From contig NZ_CP110679.1 of the NCBI RefSeq assembly GCF_026167525.1, positions 2,591,501 through 2,655,500 of the forward strand: a stretch of 64,000 nucleotides of DNA, in the 5' to 3' direction. Made by a program: the position numbers and the translations under genes. The notes under the pieces were generated by a model. That model did not search any database. It was not told the DNA's origin and saw only the letters and a program-made list of their open reading frames with translations. This DNA comes from Sphingomonas sp. M1-B02. Its GTDB lineage: Bacteria; Pseudomonadota; Alphaproteobacteria; Sphingomonadales; Sphingomonadaceae. Positions 44,960 through 55,437 of the stretch are shown here, piece by piece (position 1 is the first letter of the stretch; every line of letters starts with the position of its first letter).

Positions 44960-46089
44960 TCGCCGGCGAACCGGGCAGGGCAAGCTGGTTCCAGCGCTTC
45001 CTGTTGCCCGGCTTCGCGCTGAAGGCCGTGATCATCGGCGGCGGTTACGCCACCGGACGCGAGCTTGCCGAATATTTCGTCCCCGCCGGCCCGTGGGGCG
45101 GGCTGGCGGCGATGCTGCTGGCGATGGCGATCTGGAGCCTCGTAGCGGCGCTGACCTTCGCGCTCGCCCGGGCGATGCATGCTTATGATTATCGCAGCTT
45201 CTTCGAAGGCTTGCTCGGTCCCGGCTGGATCGCCTTCGAGATCGCCTATCTGATCTTCGTGATCCTCATCCTCGCCGTGTTCGGCGCCGCGGCGGGGGCG
45301 ATCGGCGCGGCCACCTTCGGCTGGCCAGAGGCGGTCGGGTCGATCCTGCTCGCCGCAGGGATCATCGTCACCACCGCGCTCGGCACCAGTGCCGTCGAGC
45401 AATTGTTCAAATATGTCTCGATCCTGCTTTACGCCGTCTACGCCCTGTTCCTGGTGCTGGCGCTGGTCAGCTTCGGCGGGCTGATCGGGCGGGGTTTCGC
45501 CGCCGCGCCGCCGCCCTCGGGCGACTGGATCGCGGGCGGGCTGACCTATGCCAGCTACAATATCGTCGGCGCGGTGGTGATCCTGCCGATGCTGCGCCAC
45601 CTCACCAGCCGCCGCGATGCCGTGGTCGCCGGATTGATCGCCGGCCCGCTGGCAATGCTCCCGGCGATCCTCTTCTTCGTCGCGATGATGGCCTTTTATC
45701 CGGCGATCGGCAGCGAGGTCCTGCCCTCCGATTTCCTGCTGCGGGCGATGAACATTCCCGCCTTCCACTTGCTCTTCCAGCTGATGATCTTCGGCGCCCT
45801 GCTCGAAAGCGGCGTCGGCGCGGTCCATGCCGTCAACGAGCGCATTTCGGGCGCAGTCGAGGCCCGCGGACGCCCGCCGCTCGGCACCCGGGCGCGCGGG
45901 GCGATCGGCGCGCTGATCCTCGCCGGCTGCATGTTCGTGGCGGCGCGGATCGGGCTGATCGACCTCATCGCCAGCGGCTATCGCTTCCTCGCCTGGATGT
46001 TCTTGATCGTCTATCTCGCGCCGCTGCTGACGCTTGGCGTCTGGCGGCTGCTGCGCACCCCCGAACCACCGCTGGAGCCGTTGCCATGA
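44956..46089 (+). CDS. YkvI-family membrane protein, probable permease
   Basis: The 377-residue protein has about ten membrane segments. The unwound first helix 'LLPGFALKAVIIGGGYATGRELAEYF' carries the GGGYATGRE motif characteristic of YkvI-type APC-superfamily proteins; 'LTYASYNIVGAVVILPMLRHLTSRRDAVVAG' is a second conserved region. The substrate is unknown; given the operon, an amino acid or dipeptide taken across the inner membrane is likely. The start overlaps the dgcN stop (ATGA), and its stop overlaps the start of the next gene in the same way. Confidence 0.88.
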   Translation: MIAGEPGRASWFQRFLLPGFALKAVIIGGGYATGRELAEYFVPAGPWGGLAAMLLAMAIWSLVAALTFALARAMHAYDYRSFFEGLLGPGWIAFEIAYLIFVILILAVFGAAAGAIGAATFGWPEAVGSILLAAGIIVTTALGTSAVEQLFKYVSILLYAVYALFLVLALVSFGGLIGRGFAAAPPPSGDWIAGGLTYASYNIVGAVVILPMLRHLTSRRDAVVAGLIAGPLAMLPAILFFVAMMAFYPAIGSEVLPSDFLLRAMNIPAFHLLFQLMIFGALLESGVGAVHAVNERISGAVEARGRPPLGTRARGAIGALILAGCMFVAARIGLIDLIASGYRFLAWMFLIVYLAPLLTLGVWRLLRTPEPPLEPLP

Positions 46090-47663
46090 AGCCGATCCGC
46101 ATGCTCGCTCTGGGGCTGATGCTCGCCGTCGCGACGCCCGCCGCCGCCGATCCCCCGTCCGATCTAGCTGCCCGCGTCGAGGCGCTGCGCAAGCAGATCG
46201 GTGCCACCGGTGTCTCGATCGCGATCGTCGAGAACGGCAAGACCACGCTGGCGCGGGGCTGGGGCGAGCGCAAGCTTGGCGACAAGGCCAAGGTCGACGA
46301 ACGGACGATCTTCCAGACCGGCTCGACCGGCAAGGCGATGACCGCCGCCGCGCTCGCGATCCTCGTCGACGAAGGCAAGATCGCCTGGGACGATCCGGTG
46401 ATCAAGCACATCCCCTGGTTCCGCATGTACGATGCCTGGGTGACGCGCGAGATGACGGTGCGCGACCTGCTCGTCCACCGCAGCGGCCTCGGCCTCGGCC
46501 AGGGCGATCTTATGTTCGTGCCGCGCACCCATCTCACCCGCAAGCAGACCGTCGAGCGCATCGCCTTCCTCAAGCCCAGGACCAGCTTTCGGTCCTCCTA
46601 CGCCTATGACAATGTCCTCTACGCCGTCGCCGGCCAGCTGATTGAGGAAGTCACCGGCAAGAGCTGGGAAGTCTTCATCCGCGAACGGCTGCTGCGCCCC
46701 GGCGGCATGACCGACGCCACCAGCGACAGCGAAGACCGTTTCCGCATCGCCAACCGCTCGCATCCGCATGCCCGCCTCTCGGGCGCGCTGCGCGGCCTCG
46801 GCCCGCAGCAAGTGCTCGACGAGCGCGACGAGCTCGGCCGCAACGGCGCCCCCGCCGGCGGCCTCGCGCTCAGCGCCAACGACATGGCGGCGTGGCTCAA
46901 GATCCAGCTCGCGTATGGCGCGCTCCCCGACGGCAAACGCCTGTTCAGCAAGAAGCAGGCGCTCGAGATGTGGAACCCGGTGGTGACAATGCCGATCACT
47001 CCGCTGCCCCCGTCGCTCTTGCCCGCCATGCCCACTTACCAGGCCTATGCGCTCGGCTGGCAGGTCCAGGATTATCGCGGCCACCGCATCGTCGCGCATA
47101 GCGGCGGCGTGTTCGGATCGATCACCCGCGTCGTGATCGTCCCCGACAAAAACATCGCCTTCGCGATCATGATGAATTCCGAGGACAGCGGCATGCTGCT
47201 CGGCCTCTATTACATGCTGCTAGATCACTATCTCGGCGTGTCCGACCGCGACTGGACCAAGAACTGGCAGGATTGGTACGAACAGCGCCTCGAAGGCGGC
47301 CGCGCCTTCCTCGCTCAGGCCAAGGCCGCGCCCGCCAAAATCGGCCCCTCGCTCGATCTCGCGCGCTACGCCGGCCGCTATCGCGATCCCTGGTATGGCG
47401 ACGTCGTCGTCGCCTCGACTCCGCAGGGCCTGACCATCGACTTTACTTCGACTCCGCGGATGCAGGGCCGGCTCAAGCACTGGCAATATGACAGCTTCGT
47501 CATGGACTTTGACGACAAGGCGATCGAACCCGCTTACGTCACCTTCGCGCTCGACGCCGACGGCAAGATCGCCGGCGTGACCATGAAAGCAACGAGCCCC
47601 ATTGCCGATTTCAGCTGGGATTATCACGATCTCGACCTCAAGCCGGTGGTAGACGCAAAGTGA
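46086..47663 (+). CDS. Secreted serine hydrolase (class C beta-lactamase/D-aminopeptidase-like)
   Basis: The 525-residue protein has a signal peptide ('MLALGLMLAVATPAAA'), catalytic S80xxK83 in 'TGSTGKAMTAAALAILVDEGKI', Y174-D-N176 in 'SSYAYDNVLYAVAGQLIEEVTGKSW', and an H-S-G triad motif in 'IVAHSGGVFGS'. A C-terminal lipocalin-like domain (about 400-525) follows, as in many beta-lactamase-fold D-aminopeptidases and esterases. It overlaps its neighbours by 4 bases on each side, so it is translationally coupled within the operon. It probably cleaves peptides with D-residues in the periplasm. Confidence 0.92.
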   Translation: MKPIRMLALGLMLAVATPAAADPPSDLAARVEALRKQIGATGVSIAIVENGKTTLARGWGERKLGDKAKVDERTIFQTGSTGKAMTAAALAILVDEGKIAWDDPVIKHIPWFRMYDAWVTREMTVRDLLVHRSGLGLGQGDLMFVPRTHLTRKQTVERIAFLKPRTSFRSSYAYDNVLYAVAGQLIEEVTGKSWEVFIRERLLRPGGMTDATSDSEDRFRIANRSHPHARLSGALRGLGPQQVLDERDELGRNGAPAGGLALSANDMAAWLKIQLAYGALPDGKRLFSKKQALEMWNPVVTMPITPLPPSLLPAMPTYQAYALGWQVQDYRGHRIVAHSGGVFGSITRVVIVPDKNIAFAIMMNSEDSGMLLGLYYMLLDHYLGVSDRDWTKNWQDWYEQRLEGGRAFLAQAKAAPAKIGPSLDLARYAGRYRDPWYGDVVVASTPQGLTIDFTSTPRMQGRLKHWQYDSFVMDFDDKAIEPAYVTFALDADGKIAGVTMKATSPIADFSWDYHDLDLKPVVDAK

Positions 47664-48832
47664 AGCCGCTCGCCATCGCCCTCGCAGCGCTGACGCTGTC
47701 CGGCGGCGTCACCACCGGCGCCGCCGAGGATCCCGCCGCGCTCCACAAGCGCCTCCTTACCCTGGACACCCATCTCGACACTCCGCTCCACTTCGGCCGC
47801 GAGGGCTGGCGCTTCGACGCCCGCCATAGCCCCGCCGACGATATCTCGCAGGTCGATCTCGGCCGGATGCGGGAAGGCGCGCTCGATGGCGGCTTCTTCG
47901 TCATCTATACCGATCAGGGCCCGCTCAGCGCCCAGGGCTATGCCGACGCGCTCGCCTTCGCCCGCACGCGCTCGGACCTGATCGACCGCACGATCGCCGC
48001 CTATCCCAAGCAGATCGCCCCGGCGCTGACGGCGGCAGACGCGCGGCGGCTGGACGGCGAGGGCAAGCTGTTCGCCTTCAAGTCGATCGAGAACAGCTAC
48101 CCCCTCGGTGAAGACCTGTCTCTGCTCGCCGAATTCTACGCAAAGGGCGTCCGCCTCGCCGGCCCCGTCCACGGCAAGAACAACCAGTTCGCCGATTCCG
48201 CCACCGACGCCCCGCGCTGGAACGGCCTCAGCCCGCTCGGCCGTTTATGGGTCGCCGAGATGAACCGCCTCGGCATGGTCATCGACGCGAGCCATGCCTC
48301 CGACGCCGCGTTCGATCAAATGCTCGAACTCTCGAAATACCCGATCCTCCTCTCGCATTCGAGCCTGCGCTCGGCCTATGACCATCCCCGGAATCTCGAC
48401 GAGGACCGGCTGCGCAAGCTTGCCGTCAAAGGCGGGGCGATGTGCATCTCGACCATCTATCTGTCCGAGATGAACCTCACCGCCGAGCGCGCCGAGCTGT
48501 TCGGCAGATACGAGCAGATCGGCACCCTCTCTCCGGCCGATCAGGCCGACCTCACGCGCCGCTGGAACGCGCTCAACACCCGCGAAAAGATGTGGAACGC
48601 CGATTTCGAAAAAGTCATGGCGATGCTGCTGCGGGCGATCGAGGTGGCGGGCATCGACCATGTCTGCGTCGGCGCCGATTGGGACGGCGGCGGCGGCGTC
48701 GATGGGATCGAGGACATCACCGCACTCCCCAAGATCACCGCCCGCCTCAAGGCGGCGGGCTATGGCGACGCCGAAATCGAGAAGATCTGGAGCGGCAACG
48801 TGCTCCGTATCCTCGGCCGACAAAAGGGATAA
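47660..48832 (+). CDS. Membrane dipeptidase, M19 family
   Basis: The 390-residue protein starts at a GTG overlapping the upstream stop (GTGA) and has a short signal peptide ('MKPLAIALAALTLSGGVTTGAA'). M19 zinc-site residues are visible: His38 and Asp40 in 'LDTHLDTPLHF', Glu in 'FKSIENSYPLG', His in 'VIDASHASDAAFDQ' and His in 'PILLSHSSLRS', with Asp in 'VGADWDGGGG'. M19 dipeptidases are known for cleaving dipeptides with a C-terminal D-amino acid. It is the last gene of the run TonB receptor-dgcN-permease-hydrolase-dipeptidase. A GC-rich hairpin (48837-48853) follows the stop. Confidence 0.95.
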   Translation: MKPLAIALAALTLSGGVTTGAAEDPAALHKRLLTLDTHLDTPLHFGREGWRFDARHSPADDISQVDLGRMREGALDGGFFVIYTDQGPLSAQGYADALAFARTRSDLIDRTIAAYPKQIAPALTAADARRLDGEGKLFAFKSIENSYPLGEDLSLLAEFYAKGVRLAGPVHGKNNQFADSATDAPRWNGLSPLGRLWVAEMNRLGMVIDASHASDAAFDQMLELSKYPILLSHSSLRSAYDHPRNLDEDRLRKLAVKGGAMCISTIYLSEMNLTAERAELFGRYEQIGTLSPADQADLTRRWNALNTREKMWNADFEKVMAMLLRAIEVAGIDHVCVGADWDGGGGVDGIEDITALPKITARLKAAGYGDAEIEKIWSGNVLRILGRQKG

Positions 48833-48879
48833 CCTTCGCGAGCTGCGCTCGCGCCGGACATCAGTCGCAACCGTCGGGG

Positions 48880-49476
48880 TCAGACGACTTGACGAACCTC
48901 GAAGCTTCCGGCGGGCGCCGGCTGCAGCAGCCGTTCGGGGCTCGCCTGAGGATCGAGCCATTCGGCCCAGTCGGCACGCTCGAGGACAACGATCTGGCGA
49001 TCATGATAGGGTAATATGTCGGGGCCGGGCGAGGTGGTAAGCATTGTATAGGCCTCGCCCACCTGCGGATCGGCACGCCATAGCCCGGCGATGCAAAACC
49101 AGGGTTCGGTACGCTTGGTGAACAGCCATTTCTGCTTGCGCTTGGGCTTCTTGCCTTCGGCATCGAGCGGGGCTTCGGTAAATTCGTAGAAGCCGTCGGC
49201 AACTATCAGGCAGCGCCCGGTCTTGAAGCGGCGCCCTTCGGAGCGGAAATTATAGACCGGTTTGCCGTGCGCACCTGGCCAGCTCCAGCGGCGCATCACC
49301 AGCTCCGCGCCACCCCCGGGCGCCGCCCGGACGATGGCGTTGCGATCGGTGATGCGGATGCTGTCGAGCGGCTCAAAATTGGGCATCCCTTCCGGGAAGT
49401 GAATGGGAATGCGCAGATCGTTGAAATCGTTGCGCAACAGCCCGAGCGCGATGCGGCGCGCTTGTTCGTTGCACAT
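48880..49476 (-). CDS. SRAP-family protein (YedK/HMCES-like), divergent motifs
   Basis: SRAP proteins use Cys2 to form a DNA-protein crosslink at abasic sites in single-stranded DNA. The 198-residue protein begins 'MCNEQARR', so Cys2 is present after Met removal. The other key residues appear in altered settings: Asn in 'VYNFRSEGRRF' (usual NARSE), Glu in 'ADGFYEFTEA' (usual GFYEW) and His in 'LPYHDRQIVVL' (usual HxRMP). It is therefore probably active but belongs to a divergent subgroup. It is a single gene, 12 bases before the end of the FAH-family gene on the same strand. Confidence 0.88.
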   Translation of the reverse strand: MCNEQARRIALGLLRNDFNDLRIPIHFPEGMPNFEPLDSIRITDRNAIVRAAPGGGAELVMRRWSWPGAHGKPVYNFRSEGRRFKTGRCLIVADGFYEFTEAPLDAEGKKPKRKQKWLFTKRTEPWFCIAGLWRADPQVGEAYTMLTTSPGPDILPYHDRQIVVLERADWAEWLDPQASPERLLQPAPAGSFEVRQVV

Positions 49477-49488
49477 CGCCCGCTTCCC

Positions 49489-50496
49489 TCAGCCCGCAAC
49501 GACGGTTTGTTCGATCACGCCGAAGATCGGATGGTGGCGCTCGTCCTCGGCCCAAATTCGAACGGTGTCGCCCGCCTTCAGGAAGGGAGTCTCGGCCTTG
49601 CCGCCGCGGATCGTCTCGATCGTGCGGACCTCGGCGATGCAGCTGTAGCCGACCCCACCGTCTGCGACAGGCTTACCCGGGCCGCCATCGGCGTCGCGAT
49701 TGGAAACCGTGCCAGAGCCGATGATCGTGCCTGCGCCCAGCTTGCGCGTCTTGGCGGCATGCGCGATCAGCGTGCCGAAATCGAAAGTCATGTCCTCGCC
49801 TGCCTCGGCGCGGCCGAAAGGCTGGCCGTTCAAGTCGACCATCAGCTTGCGATGGAGCTTGCCGTCCTGCCACCAATCGCCGAGCGCATCGGGGGTGACG
49901 AAGACCGGCGAAAAGGCGCTGGCGGGCTTCGACTGGAAGAAGCCGAAACCCTTGGCGAGCTCGCCAGGGATCAGGTTGCGCAGGCTTACATCGTTGGTGA
50001 GACCAACCAGGCGCACTGCCGCGAGCGCTTCCTCGCGGCTGGCGCCGAGCGGCACGTCGCCCGTCACCACCACGACCTCGGCTTCGAGATCGCAGCCCCA
50101 GCTTTCGTCGGCGAGCGGGATTTCGTCCCGGGGGCCCAGGAAGCCGTCCGATCCGCCCTGATACATCAGCGGATCGTGCCAGAAGCTGTCGGGCATTTCG
50201 GCGTTGCGCGCCTGCCGAACGAGCGCGACATGGTTCACATAAGCGGATCCGTCGGCCCACTGGAATGCGCGCGGCAGCGGCGCGGCGGCAAGGCGCTCGT
50301 GGAAGCGCTCGCGCGGGATCGTCTCATGTTCGAGATCGGTGGCGAGATTTCGAAGATCGGGGAGGACGCGATCCCAATCGTCCAGCGCGGCCTGCAGCGT
50401 CGGCGCGATCATGGCGGCGCTCGCATACCAGGCAAGGTCGTTCGAGACGACCACGAGTTTTCCGTCACGTCCATATTTCAGGCTGGCCAATTTCAT
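49489..50496 (-). CDS. Fumarylacetoacetate hydrolase family protein
   Basis: The ATG at 50496 is preceded by GGAG with a 6-base spacer; the open frame runs further upstream without support. The 335-residue protein has the FAH-fold metal site 'GCDLEAEVVVVTGDVP' (Glu-x-Glu) and Asp in 'VGLTNDVSLRNLIPGE', with 'FFQSKPASAFSPVFVTPD' and 'AGTIIGSGTVSNRDADGG' as in fumarylacetoacetases. The last step of tyrosine breakdown is one possible role, but no other genes of that pathway are here, so the substrate is open. Confidence 0.9.
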   Translation of the reverse strand: MKLASLKYGRDGKLVVVSNDLAWYASAAMIAPTLQAALDDWDRVLPDLRNLATDLEHETIPRERFHERLAAAPLPRAFQWADGSAYVNHVALVRQARNAEMPDSFWHDPLMYQGGSDGFLGPRDEIPLADESWGCDLEAEVVVVTGDVPLGASREEALAAVRLVGLTNDVSLRNLIPGELAKGFGFFQSKPASAFSPVFVTPDALGDWWQDGKLHRKLMVDLNGQPFGRAEAGEDMTFDFGTLIAHAAKTRKLGAGTIIGSGTVSNRDADGGPGKPVADGGVGYSCIAEVRTIETIRGGKAETPFLKAGDTVRIWAEDERHHPIFGVIEQTVVAG

Positions 50497-50583
50497 TCGT
50501 ATCTCCTCTTCTCCCCAGCATAGCCGGCTGCGGGGCCAAGTCGAGCAGTTGACTCCGAGGCCCGGGATCAGCATCGCAACGAC

Positions 50584-53500
50584 ATGCTGTCGGGCCTTCG
50601 CTTCTTGGACCATGGCGGCGAGATGGCCGCACGCATCCGGGAAGCGGACTGGGAGGGATCACCGCTAGGGCGGCCCGAAGAGTGGCCGCCAGCGCTTAAG
50701 TTCGCGCTCGACATGGCGCTCGCGGCGACCTTCCCGACCGCAATCTATTGGGGCCCGGATTTCCGCTTGCTCTACAACGATGCGTGGGCGCCGATTCCCG
50801 CCGAACGCCACCCCTGGGCGCTGGGTCGTCCGGGTGGCGAAGTATGGGCGGATATCTGGGACGTCGTCGGGCCCCAGATCGCGCAGGTCGTCGCCAGTGG
50901 CGAAGGGTTTGCGATTTTCGACCAGTATCTTCCGATGGAGCGCGACGGCCGGCCGCACGACACTTGGTGGAACTACAGCTTCACACCCATCCGGGACGAG
51001 GATGGGGAGGTCGTGGGCGTCCTCAACCAGGGTAATGAGACGACGCGCTCGGTGTTGGCCGAACAGGCGCGTCTGGCGGAGGTGGGGCGGCTGCGCGAGC
51101 TGATGCAGCAGGCGCCGGGCGCCGTCGCGTTGCTCCATGGGCCGGAGCACCGTTTCGATATCGCCAACGCCGCTTATGTCGAGCTGGTGGGAGGGCGCGA
51201 CGTGCTCGGGCAGCCGCTCGCCGAGGCGCTGCCAGAAGTTGTCGGCCAGGGTTTCATCGATCTGCTCGACAGCGTTTTTGCAAGCGGCGAGCCCTATCGC
51301 GCCACGGGGATGCAGATCGCGCTCCAACGCGAGGCGGGCGCCGCGCCCGAGATGCGGCTGCTCGACTTCGTCTATCAGCCGATCAAGGACGCCAACGGGA
51401 ATACCACCGACATCTTCGTCGAGGCCAATGACGTCACCGAGCGCGAACAGGCGCAGGAGGCGCTGCGGGTCAGCGAAGAGCGGCTGCAGCTGGCGCTCGA
51501 TTCGTCGATCGGGGTGGGCACCTGGTTCTGGGACGTCAAGGCGAACCAGGTCAGCGCCGATGCGCGCTTCCTGCAGCTCTACGGTGTCCGGGAGATCGGC
51601 GCCGGCCAAAGCGCGCCGATCGAATCCTTTTTTCGCAATATCCATCCTGACGATCTGCCGCGCGTGCAGGCCGGTATCGCCAGGGCACTGACGCATGGCG
51701 GCAGTTTCCACGACGAATATCGCCTCGTTCAGCCCGACGGCGCGATAAGCTGGGTCAGCGCGCAGGGGCGCTGTACGCTCGACGAGGACGGAGAGGCGGT
51801 CCGATTCCCCGGCGTCAGCTTCGATATCACCGAGCGCAAGCACGCCGAGGATGCCGCACGTGCCGCTGCGGAAGAGTTGCGCAAGGCCAACGAATCGCAG
51901 GCGTTCCTGTTCGCCCTCGCCGAGCGGCTGCGCGGCATCGCCTCTCCCGAAGCCGTCATCGAACATAGCGTCGAAACCCTGATCGACTGGATCGGCGCGG
52001 ATCGCGCCGGTTTCTATCGCGTCGACGGGGACGCGCTCGACTTCGGCGCATCGGTCGCGCGTGGTGCGTTGGCGCCCTTGAGCGGCAATATACCGCTGTC
52101 CAGCGCGGGTGCGAGCGCGCTCGCTTCCTATCGCGCCGGGCGTACCGTGATCCTCTCCGATACGGCCGCGGGTACCGATCTGGCTGACAGCGACATCCCG
52201 TCGCGCGCGGCGTCGGCAATCGGCGTGCCGCTGCTGCGCGGCGGCGAGTGGGTGGCGACCTTGTACGTCAACCAGGCCATGCCGAGGGCGTGGAGCGGAG
52301 AGGAAGTCGCCATCGTCGAAGCGGTGGCGGAACTGACCTGGGACGCGGTCGAACGCGCCAACGCCGTCGTCAGGCTGCGCGAAAGCGAGGAGAAGTTCCG
52401 CGCGATCGCCAATTCGATCGATCCGATGGTCTGGTCGACGCTTCCCGACGGCTACCATGACTATTATAATGATCGCTGGTACGAATATACCGGCGTCCCG
52501 CCCGGCACGACCGATGGCGAGGGCTGGGCCGAACTATTCCATCCCGACGATCAGGCCCGTGCATGGAAACTCTGGGGCCACTCGCTGGCGACGGGCGAAC
52601 CCTATTATATCGAGTATCGCCTGCGGCATCGCACGGGCACCTATCGCTGGGTACTCGGCCGTGCGCAGCCGGTGCGCGACGCCGACGGCCGGATCACCCG
52701 CTGGTTCGGCACCTGCACCGATATCCAGGAGATCGTCGACGCCCGCGAAGTTCTGGCTCGCTCGCGCGAGCAGCTGGAGGCGGAAATCCGCGTGCGTACC
52801 CAGCGGCTGATGCAGGCTGAGGAACAACTCCGCCAGGCGCAGAAGATGGAAGCGGTGGGCCAGCTGACCGGCGGCATCGCACACGACTTCAACAACATGC
52901 TGGCAGTGGTGATCGGCGCGCTCGACTTGCTCGAGCGGCGGCTGGCCAAGGGCGAGATCGACGTCGAGCGCTATGTGATAGCCGCGAAGGACGGGGCCGG
53001 CCGCGCCGCCGCACTGACCCAGCGGCTGCTCGCTTTTTCGCGCCAGCAACCGCTTGCGCCGGTCCCGGTCGATGTGAACGAGATGATCGACGGCATGATC
53101 GAGCTTCTGGTCCGCACATTGAGCGAGGACATCACGGTCGAGACGCAGCTGCGCCAGGGAGTGGGCAGGGCGCTTGCCGATCCGAACCAGCTTGAGAATG
53201 CGATTCTCAACCTTGCGGTCAACGCGCGCGATGCAATGCCGGGGGGCGGCACGCTGGTGATCGCGACTGCCGCTGTCACGCTTGCGGACGAGGCTGCGGG
53301 GCTGGGGCTCGAGCCTGGCGACTATGTCGAGATTTCGGTGGCGGACGGCGGGGTGGGGATGCCGCCCGACGTGGTCGCGCGCGCCTTCGATCCGTTCTTC
53401 ACGACCAAGGGGGTGGGCAAGGGTACCGGACTGGGACTGAGCCAGGTCTTCGGCTTCGTGCGCCAATCGGGCGGGACGGTGCGGATTGACACCAGCGAGG

Positions 53501-53943
53501 GGACGGGCACCGACGTCCGCCTTTATCTGCCTGGTTATCAAGGTCCGGCGCCGGAGACGGTCGAGGCGAACGCCGCCGGAATGATGAATGCGCGGCCGGG
53601 CGAAGTGGTGATGGTGGTCGAGGATGAGGAGCGCGTGCGCACCTTTTCGGTCGAGGCGCTTCGCGAACTGGGATATCAGGTGGTCGACGCGCGCGACGCG
53701 CGCGAGGCGCTGCGCCTGATCGAGCGCGGGCAGCAAGTCTCCCTGCTCTTCACCGACGTGGTGATGCCCGAGATCAACGGGCGCGAGCTGGCGAAGCGGG
53801 CGCAGGCGATGCTCCCCGAGCTCAAGGTCTTGCTGACCAGCGGCTATACGCCCGAAGTGGCGGGAGACGATCAATCGATCCTCACCAAGCCGTTCGACCT
53901 GCGCCAGCTGGCGGCCCGGGTGCGCGCCGCGCTGGACGGCTGA
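50584..53943 (+). CDS. Hybrid sensor histidine kinase with PAS/GAF sensors and receiver domain
   Basis: The 1119-residue cytosolic protein has, in order: an N-terminal PAS-like domain (about 10-155), PAS (about 165-285), PAS (about 295-425, followed by the helix '[23 protein letters not shown]'), GAF (about 438-590), PAS (about 598-725), a coiled coil, HisKA with His767 in '[13 protein letters not shown]', HATPase with '[15 protein letters not shown]', '[12 protein letters not shown]' and '[11 protein letters not shown]', and a receiver with Asp1058 in '[13 protein letters not shown]'. There are no membrane helices, so it senses an internal signal. No response regulator is adjacent. Its signal is unknown. 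Confidence 0.95.
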   Translation: MLSGLRFLDHGGEMAARIREADWEGSPLGRPEEWPPALKFALDMALAATFPTAIYWGPDFRLLYNDAWAPIPAERHPWALGRPGGEVWADIWDVVGPQIAQVVASGEGFAIFDQYLPMERDGRPHDTWWNYSFTPIRDEDGEVVGVLNQGNETTRSVLAEQARLAEVGRLRELMQQAPGAVALLHGPEHRFDIANAAYVELVGGRDVLGQPLAEALPEVVGQGFIDLLDSVFASGEPYRATGMQIALQREAGAAPEMRLLDFVYQPIKDANGNTTDIFVEANDVTEREQAQEALRVSEERLQLALDSSIGVGTWFWDVKANQVSADARFLQLYGVREIGAGQSAPIESFFRNIHPDDLPRVQAGIARALTHGGSFHDEYRLVQPDGAISWVSAQGRCTLDEDGEAVRFPGVSFDITERKHAEDAARAAAEELRKANESQAFLFALAERLRGIASPEAVIEHSVETLIDWIGADRAGFYRVDGDALDFGASVARGALAPLSGNIPLSSAGASALASYRAGRTVILSDTAAGTDLADSDIPSRAASAIGVPLLRGGEWVATLYVNQAMPRAWSGEEVAIVEAVAELTWDAVERANAVVRLRESEEKFRAIANSIDPMVWSTLPDGYHDYYNDRWYEYTGVPPGTTDGEGWAELFHPDDQARAWKLWGHSLATGEPYYIEYRLRHRTGTYRWVLGRAQPVRDADGRITRWFGTCTDIQEIVDAREVLARSREQLEAEIRVRTQRLMQAEEQLRQAQKMEAVGQLTGGIAHDFNNMLAVVIGALDLLERRLAKGEIDVERYVIAAKDGAGRAAALTQRLLAFSRQQPLAPVPVDVNEMIDGMIELLVRTLSEDITVETQLRQGVGRALADPNQLENAILNLAVNARDAMPGGGTLVIATAAVTLADEAAGLGLEPGDYVEISVADGGVGMPPDVVARAFDPFFTTKGVGKGTGLGLSQVFGFVRQSGGTVRIDTSEGTGTDVRLYLPGYQGPAPETVEANAAGMMNARPGEVVMVVEDEERVRTFSVEALRELGYQVVDARDAREALRLIERGQQVSLLFTDVVMPEINGRELAKRAQAMLPELKVLLTSGYTPEVAGDDQSILTKPFDLRQLAARVRAALDG

Positions 53944-53982
53944 GCCGGAGCGCTTTAGGGCGCCCCCGAAAGGAACTCGACT

Positions 53983-55272
53983 TTGGCGAATGTCGCAGTG
54001 ATCGGCGCCCAATGGGGCGATGAAGGCAAGGGCAAGATCGTCGACTGGCTGGCGGAGCGCGCCGACCTGGTCGTGCGCTTCCAGGGCGGGCACAATGCCG
54101 GGCATACGCTCGTCGTCGGCGACAAGGTCTACAAGCTGTCGCTGCTGCCCTCGGGGCTGGTGCGCGGGACGCTGTCGCTGATCGGCAATGGCGTCGTCTT
54201 CGATCCCTGGCATTTCCGCGACGAGGTCGAGAAATTGCGCGGCCAGGGCGTCGCGATCACCCCCGACAATCTCCAGGTCGCCGAGACTGCGCCCTTGATC
54301 CTGCCCTTCCACCGCGATCTCGACGCGTTGCGCGAGGATGCCAGCGGCGCCGGCAAGATCGGCACCACCCGCCGCGGCATCGGCCCGGCTTATGAAGACA
54401 AGGTCGGCCGCCGCGCGATCCGGGTGTGCGATCTGGCGCATCTCGACGATCTCGACGCCCAGCTCGATCGCCTGTGCGCGCACCACGATGCGCTGCGCGC
54501 CGGTTTCGGCGAGCCGCCGATCGACCGCGCGGCGCTGATCGAAGAGCTGCGCGAGATCGCCGGGGTGGTGCTGCCCTTCGCGGCGCCCGTCTGGCTGACG
54601 CTCAAGCAGGCCAAGGAACGCGGGCGGCGGATCCTGTTCGAGGGCGCGCAGGGCGTGCTGCTCGACGTCGATCACGGCACCTATCCGTTCGTGACCTCGT
54701 CCAACACGGTGAGCGGCACCGCCTCTTCCGGCTCGGGGCTCGGGCCGGGATCGGTCGGCTTCGTGCTCGGCATCGTCAAGGCCTATACCACCCGCGTCGG
54801 CTCCGGGCCGTTCCCCACCGAGCAAGACAATGAAATCGGCGAATTGCTCGGCACCAAGGGCAAGGAATTCGGCGTCGTCACCGGGCGCAAGCGGCGCTGC
54901 GGCTGGTTCGACGCGGTGCTGGTGCGCCAGGCGGCGGCAGTCAGCGGCATTACCGGCATCGCGCTGACCAAGCTCGACATCCTCGACGGGATGGACACGA
55001 TCCGGATCTGCACCGGCTACAAGGTCGGCGACAAGCACTATGATTATCTGCCGCCGAGCCCGCAGGACCAGGCCCGCGTCGAGCCGATCTACGAAGATAT
55101 CGAGGGCTGGCAGGATTCGACCGCGGGGGCGCGCAGCTGGGCGCAGCTGCCGGCGGCGGCGATCAAATATATCCGGCGGATCGAGGAATTGATCCAGTGC
55201 CCGGTGGCGTTGGTCTCGACCAGCCCGGACCGCGACGACACGATTTTGGTGCGGGACCCCTTCTCGGACTGA
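53983..55272 (+). CDS. purA: Adenylosuccinate synthetase
   Basis: PurA joins IMP and aspartate using GTP in AMP synthesis. The 429-residue length is typical. Signatures: N-terminal '[20 protein letters not shown]', '[14 protein letters not shown]', '[22 protein letters not shown]', '[24 protein letters not shown]' and '[15 protein letters not shown]'. The start is a TTG at 53983 with AAGGA 8 bases upstream; the next in-frame ATG would remove the conserved N-terminal loop. It lies 39 bases after the histidine kinase gene. Confidence 0.98.
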   Translation: MANVAVIGAQWGDEGKGKIVDWLAERADLVVRFQGGHNAGHTLVVGDKVYKLSLLPSGLVRGTLSLIGNGVVFDPWHFRDEVEKLRGQGVAITPDNLQVAETAPLILPFHRDLDALREDASGAGKIGTTRRGIGPAYEDKVGRRAIRVCDLAHLDDLDAQLDRLCAHHDALRAGFGEPPIDRAALIEELREIAGVVLPFAAPVWLTLKQAKERGRRILFEGAQGVLLDVDHGTYPFVTSSNTVSGTASSGSGLGPGSVGFVLGIVKAYTTRVGSGPFPTEQDNEIGELLGTKGKEFGVVTGRKRRCGWFDAVLVRQAAAVSGITGIALTKLDILDGMDTIRICTGYKVGDKHYDYLPPSPQDQARVEPIYEDIEGWQDSTAGARSWAQLPAAAIKYIRRIEELIQCPVALVSTSPDRDDTILVRDPFSD

Positions 55273-55437
55273 TTCGGGGATTGGGCTCCGCTTAGCTTCC
55301 CACTTTTCGCGTGTTTTGTGAAACTTCGTTGCTCGAAAGCGCAAGATTAAACTGCAAAGCCGGGAAGCGGTGCAGGCGAGCGATCGGAACATAAAGGGAA
55401 CGTAGCAGGTTTCGCTCCTGTAGGAAAGTTCTGCGGA

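Noticed and set aside
48837..48853. GC-rich hairpin after the M19 dipeptidase as a terminator
   Set aside because: The 6-bp stem is not followed by a T-run, so I cannot call it a rho-independent terminator.
52534..55392. A 952-codon open frame on the minus strand
   Set aside because: It lies opposite the histidine kinase and purA, both firmly identified. Its Arg/Ala/Asp/His-rich composition is the usual antisense shadow of high-GC genes.
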